A stretch of 64,000 bases of DNA from Glandiceps talaboti (Eukaryota; Hemichordata; Enteropneusta; Spengelidae). Below are positions 61,521-64,000 of the stretch, one piece after another. Location: contig NC_135569.1 of assembly GCF_964340395.1 (NCBI RefSeq), positions 12,775,019-12,839,018 of the forward strand. Reading direction: 5' to 3'. The position numbers and the translations under genes were made by a program. The notes beneath the pieces are model-generated. The model was not told the origin of the DNA. It did no database searches and saw only the letters and a program-made list of their open reading frames with translations. The number at the start of each line of letters is the position of its first letter. Positions within the stretch are counted from its first letter, which is position 1.

Positions 61521-62139
61521 ATATTGCGTGTTAGGGCGTCGTACTTGGATGTACGTTGATTCCAGTTTTAAGAATCTTAATTTTCGAAGGTAATGCAGTC
61601 AATTTCTGAGTCGGCAGTCATCGACGAAACTGTGTGTCACGTCTCTGTATTTTTATATAGTTTGACGCTACAGTTTGGGTAGATATGAGAAAACAATGAA
61701 TATTGTAACACATTGAAGTGATTGAAGTCTGGCAAACATACCCATTCACTACAATTTATTATCCATTGGTACTATTCACAATCTGTTTGTTTGTTTGTTT
61801 GTTTGTTTGTTTGTTCGTTCGTCCGTCCATCGGTTAGTCTGTATGTCTGTCCACATGCATGAATACTCCACAACACTAAAGACAGAACATTTGTTCAGTA
61901 TACAGCTCTGAGGAGCTATAGATTTGTTATTCATAGTCTTTTATATGCTTCATCAGCGGAGTATAACCACACGTTTTCTCTCGTTTTTACATTCCAATGG
62001 TCTGTACTCTTGAGGGCGCAGTTTAGATACGTCTTGATAGTTTGTTTTAGCAGAGAGAGAGAGCGAGACAGTCAGATATAGAGACAGACATCATTACACT
62101 GAGACAGAGACACGGAGACAGACATGTACAGAAAGATTG

Positions 62140-62291
62140 GCAGGCATACATACATACATACATACATACATACATACATACATACATACATACATACACA
62201 CACACATACATACATACATACATACATACATACATACATACATACACACATACATACATACATACACACATACATACATACATACATACAG
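62140..62291. repeat. (CATA)n microsatellite
   Basis: A CATA run with short CACA interruptions, flanked by AGAGAC-rich sequence. Confidence 0.9.
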
Positions 62292-62930
62292 AGAGATAGA
62301 TTAGATAGATAGATACAGGGAGAGACAGCGACAGAGAGAGACAGGGCAAAAGACAGAACTTGTCAGCTAGCTAGAGAATGACACAGACAGATGGACGAAC
62401 AGGGGTGAGAGGGGACGTTTGAACTTAACACCAAATTTGTTTCGACCAAGGTAAAAATAAGTTACATAATACCAACAGCCAATGAACACGACTTTGTATT
62501 CTGTTCCAAGCTCTTTCCAATCAAACGTAAGTAAAAGTAAAATTAACATATCTGTGCAAGGAAATCGCATCGTATTATGTCTCATTCATGCATGTTTGAC
62601 TTATATAAGTAGTTAGCTTTTTATCAAGATGTCCTCTACTTGTAAAACCATTACACAAAATATACTTGGTATTTGGTTGAAGAAAAGTACACGATACAAA
62701 CAATGCACGATAATTTTGACGATTTTGATAATGTTTTCCATTAAATTTAAATTTACCAGTACTCCAAACTTTTACACGAAACATCGTTCATGGTGTATAA
62801 TGGCATACTATCCAGATATAAACAGTCATGGAAGAGGTACGGACAATTTACTTATGCTCCTTCGTCAATAAACTTTGAAATTTGTGAGACGCTTACTAGG
62901 TTTGACCACTCGACAATCACATGCATTAAC

Positions 62931-63278
62931 GTGGCCACATGGATGAGGATTTGATAATTATATTTACTTTGCATTTTTAACCCTTAAAACAATTTTGTCA
63001 TGGCTTCCTACTTGAAAAACCAATGTGAAACAATATATGCCAAGTCCTTGTTTTGTAACTCAATAAATTGCAAAAAGTGTCAAATCTTTGATATTGTATG
63101 TACAATAACAAACTTTAAAAAAAAAACATTTTAAAAAGCTTTTTGCAATGTTTTTAAAGCAACGTTACAAAGACAGACTTACTCAATGTTTGATTTTTTC
63201 CAGGTAGGTAGCCATAATGAAGTTGATATATAAAAAAAAATCCAAAATAAATACCAAATCCTCATCCATATGGTCACC
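62931..63278. mobile_element. ~350-bp TIR element, copy 2
   Basis: GTGGCCACATGGATGAGGAT at the left matches the inverted right end (ATCCTCATCCATATGGTCAC) with few mismatches. Both flanks carry TTAAC (62926-62930 and 63279-63283), a candidate target duplication. No coding frame. Confidence 0.65.
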
Positions 63279-63447
63279 TTAACAACAACTACAACATAAA
63301 TAAGTGCAATATAAGAATATAAAATCTACAGTTTCAGTTAAGATTGAGGGGTTTTACAGATATACATTTTAGTAAAATACAAATTGTTGTATGGCAAAGA
63401 GTCGCTAGATGTGTTGCCCTTCAGATTGGTATACCCTCCATACATCG

Positions 63448-64000
63448 CTACCATTCCTTGTACAGCAGTTCACGAAGTATTGATCGTTTCATCCGAGAGT
63501 CACTATCGGTTTGTTGGTCATCTTCACTGCCTTGGTCATTGATTTCAACGATTTGACTCGGACCATGGGGTCCATGGGGAGGAGGTCGAAATTCGTCCAT
63601 TATGTCTTCTTGTTCATTGGAAGAATCTACTTGATAATTTGGCCCATGGCCATCGGCTTCCTGGTCTTTTGGTGAGCTATCACTTGGAATATCGCTCTCT
63701 GTGCTCCCACTACTTGGAACGTAACCTTGTTTGAAGTCTACATCGGGTCCTTGATGATGTGGTGGATTGCCAGTCTGTATTCCACTTCCTGCTAATTCAC
63801 TGTTTGGTATATCACCCTGTTGGAAGTTACCCCTAGGCCCTTGACGACTTGATGGACCATCAAAAGGCTGCTGACTTCCAAAACTGCTTCTGGGTGCCTG
63901 GCCCTGTCGGAAACCACCCCCTGGCATTAGTTGCTGGCCCTCTCCCATATTACTTCTATATGTCTGGTCCTGTCGGGCATTACCACCTGGTACTTGACGA
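63448..64000 (-). CDS. Gene D (3' part): Gln/Gly/Pro-rich repeat protein
   Basis: The reading frame is open from the window edge (~63999) to the stop at 63448, about 183 codons, so the N-terminus lies outside the window; an internal Met at 63948 is probably not the true start. The visible protein has imperfect 22- to 31-residue repeats marked by the core F[RQK]QGx[AIV]Px[SN] (FRQGQAPRSS, FQQGDIPNSE, FKQGYVPSSG, preceded by a diverged ARQDQTYRSN). Next come an acidic stretch (EDIMDEF, EINDQGSEDDQQTDSDS) and a short basic/hydrophobic end (MKRSILRELLYKEW). There is no Cys. The acidic-then-basic C-terminal layout recalls genes A, B and C. No family is recognised. It is on the same strand as A-C, about 7.7 kb upstream of gene C. 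Confidence 0.7.
   Translation of the reverse strand, partial: RQVPGGNARQDQTYRSNMGEGQQLMPGGGFRQGQAPRSSFGSQQPFDGPSSRQGPRGNFQQGDIPNSELAGSGIQTGNPPHHQGPDVDFKQGYVPSSGSTESDIPSDSSPKDQEADGHGPNYQVDSSNEQEDIMDEFRPPPHGPHGPSQIVEINDQGSEDDQQTDSDSRMKRSILRELLYKEW

Overview
This is animal nuclear DNA: AT-rich, intron-bearing, full of microsatellites (CATA, GATA, GACA, GT, CT) and short palindromic non-autonomous transposons, with no bacterial-style operons. The recognisable proteins (a YHYH-domain secreted protein and several acidic, Gly/Pro/Met-rich secreted proteins) suggest a marine invertebrate, perhaps a lophotrochozoan such as a brachiopod or mollusc. That placement is inference; no diagnostic marker is present.

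Region by region. 1-35 kb is almost gene-free. It holds a degenerate ~130-bp tandem repeat (1-600), a four-fold repeat carrying ZNF143-like and YY1-like sites (4979-5257), a 19-copy 46/48-bp minisatellite (7525-8414) with an inverted relic at 3.9-4.1 kb, many MITE-like elements (8.5, 8.9, 13, 15, 18.6, 20.2, 22 and 24.1 kb), and a dispersed family built around a CCCAGAGACTTGG core. At 35.5-36.0 kb lie the first two coding exons of an unrecognised minus-strand gene (ATG at 36024, 157-bp intron). A third exon compatible in phase lies 8 kb away at 27281-27352, so much of 27-35 kb may be one intron. 37.9-38.3 kb holds a broken Cys-rich reading frame that looks like a decayed sushi/CCP coding sequence.

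39.7-64 kb is the gene-bearing part: four minus-strand genes for low-complexity proteins. Gene A (39701-40534) is a Gly/Met/Asp-rich protein with a Pro-rich segment and a basic RG tail. Gene B (46993-47487) is a repetitive acidic Pro/Glu/Asp/Met protein with an RG tail. Gene C (54583-55705) is a YHYH-domain protein with a Gln/Pro repeat tail and an apparent one-base frameshift. Gene D (63448 to the window end) is a Gln/Gly/Pro repeat protein, partial at its N-terminus. A, B and C each start with a signal peptide whose ATG lies 6-10 bases after a splice acceptor, implying a common design with a non-coding first exon. For B and C I see candidate TATA-driven first exons upstream. Together they look like a small cluster of co-oriented secretory, matrix-type proteins of the kind known from biomineral or cuticle matrices; that function is inference.

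Mobile DNA between these genes includes a reverse-transcriptase relic (45.7 kb), two TIR elements (44.5 kb; 45.1 and 62.9 kb copies), a hairpin MITE in the gene C intron, and a 459-bp fold-back element (60800-61258) made of an inverted 35-bp minisatellite with a 9-bp near-perfect target duplication. A small plus-strand gene may start at 52387 (YY1/TISU-like start) and end at 53854.
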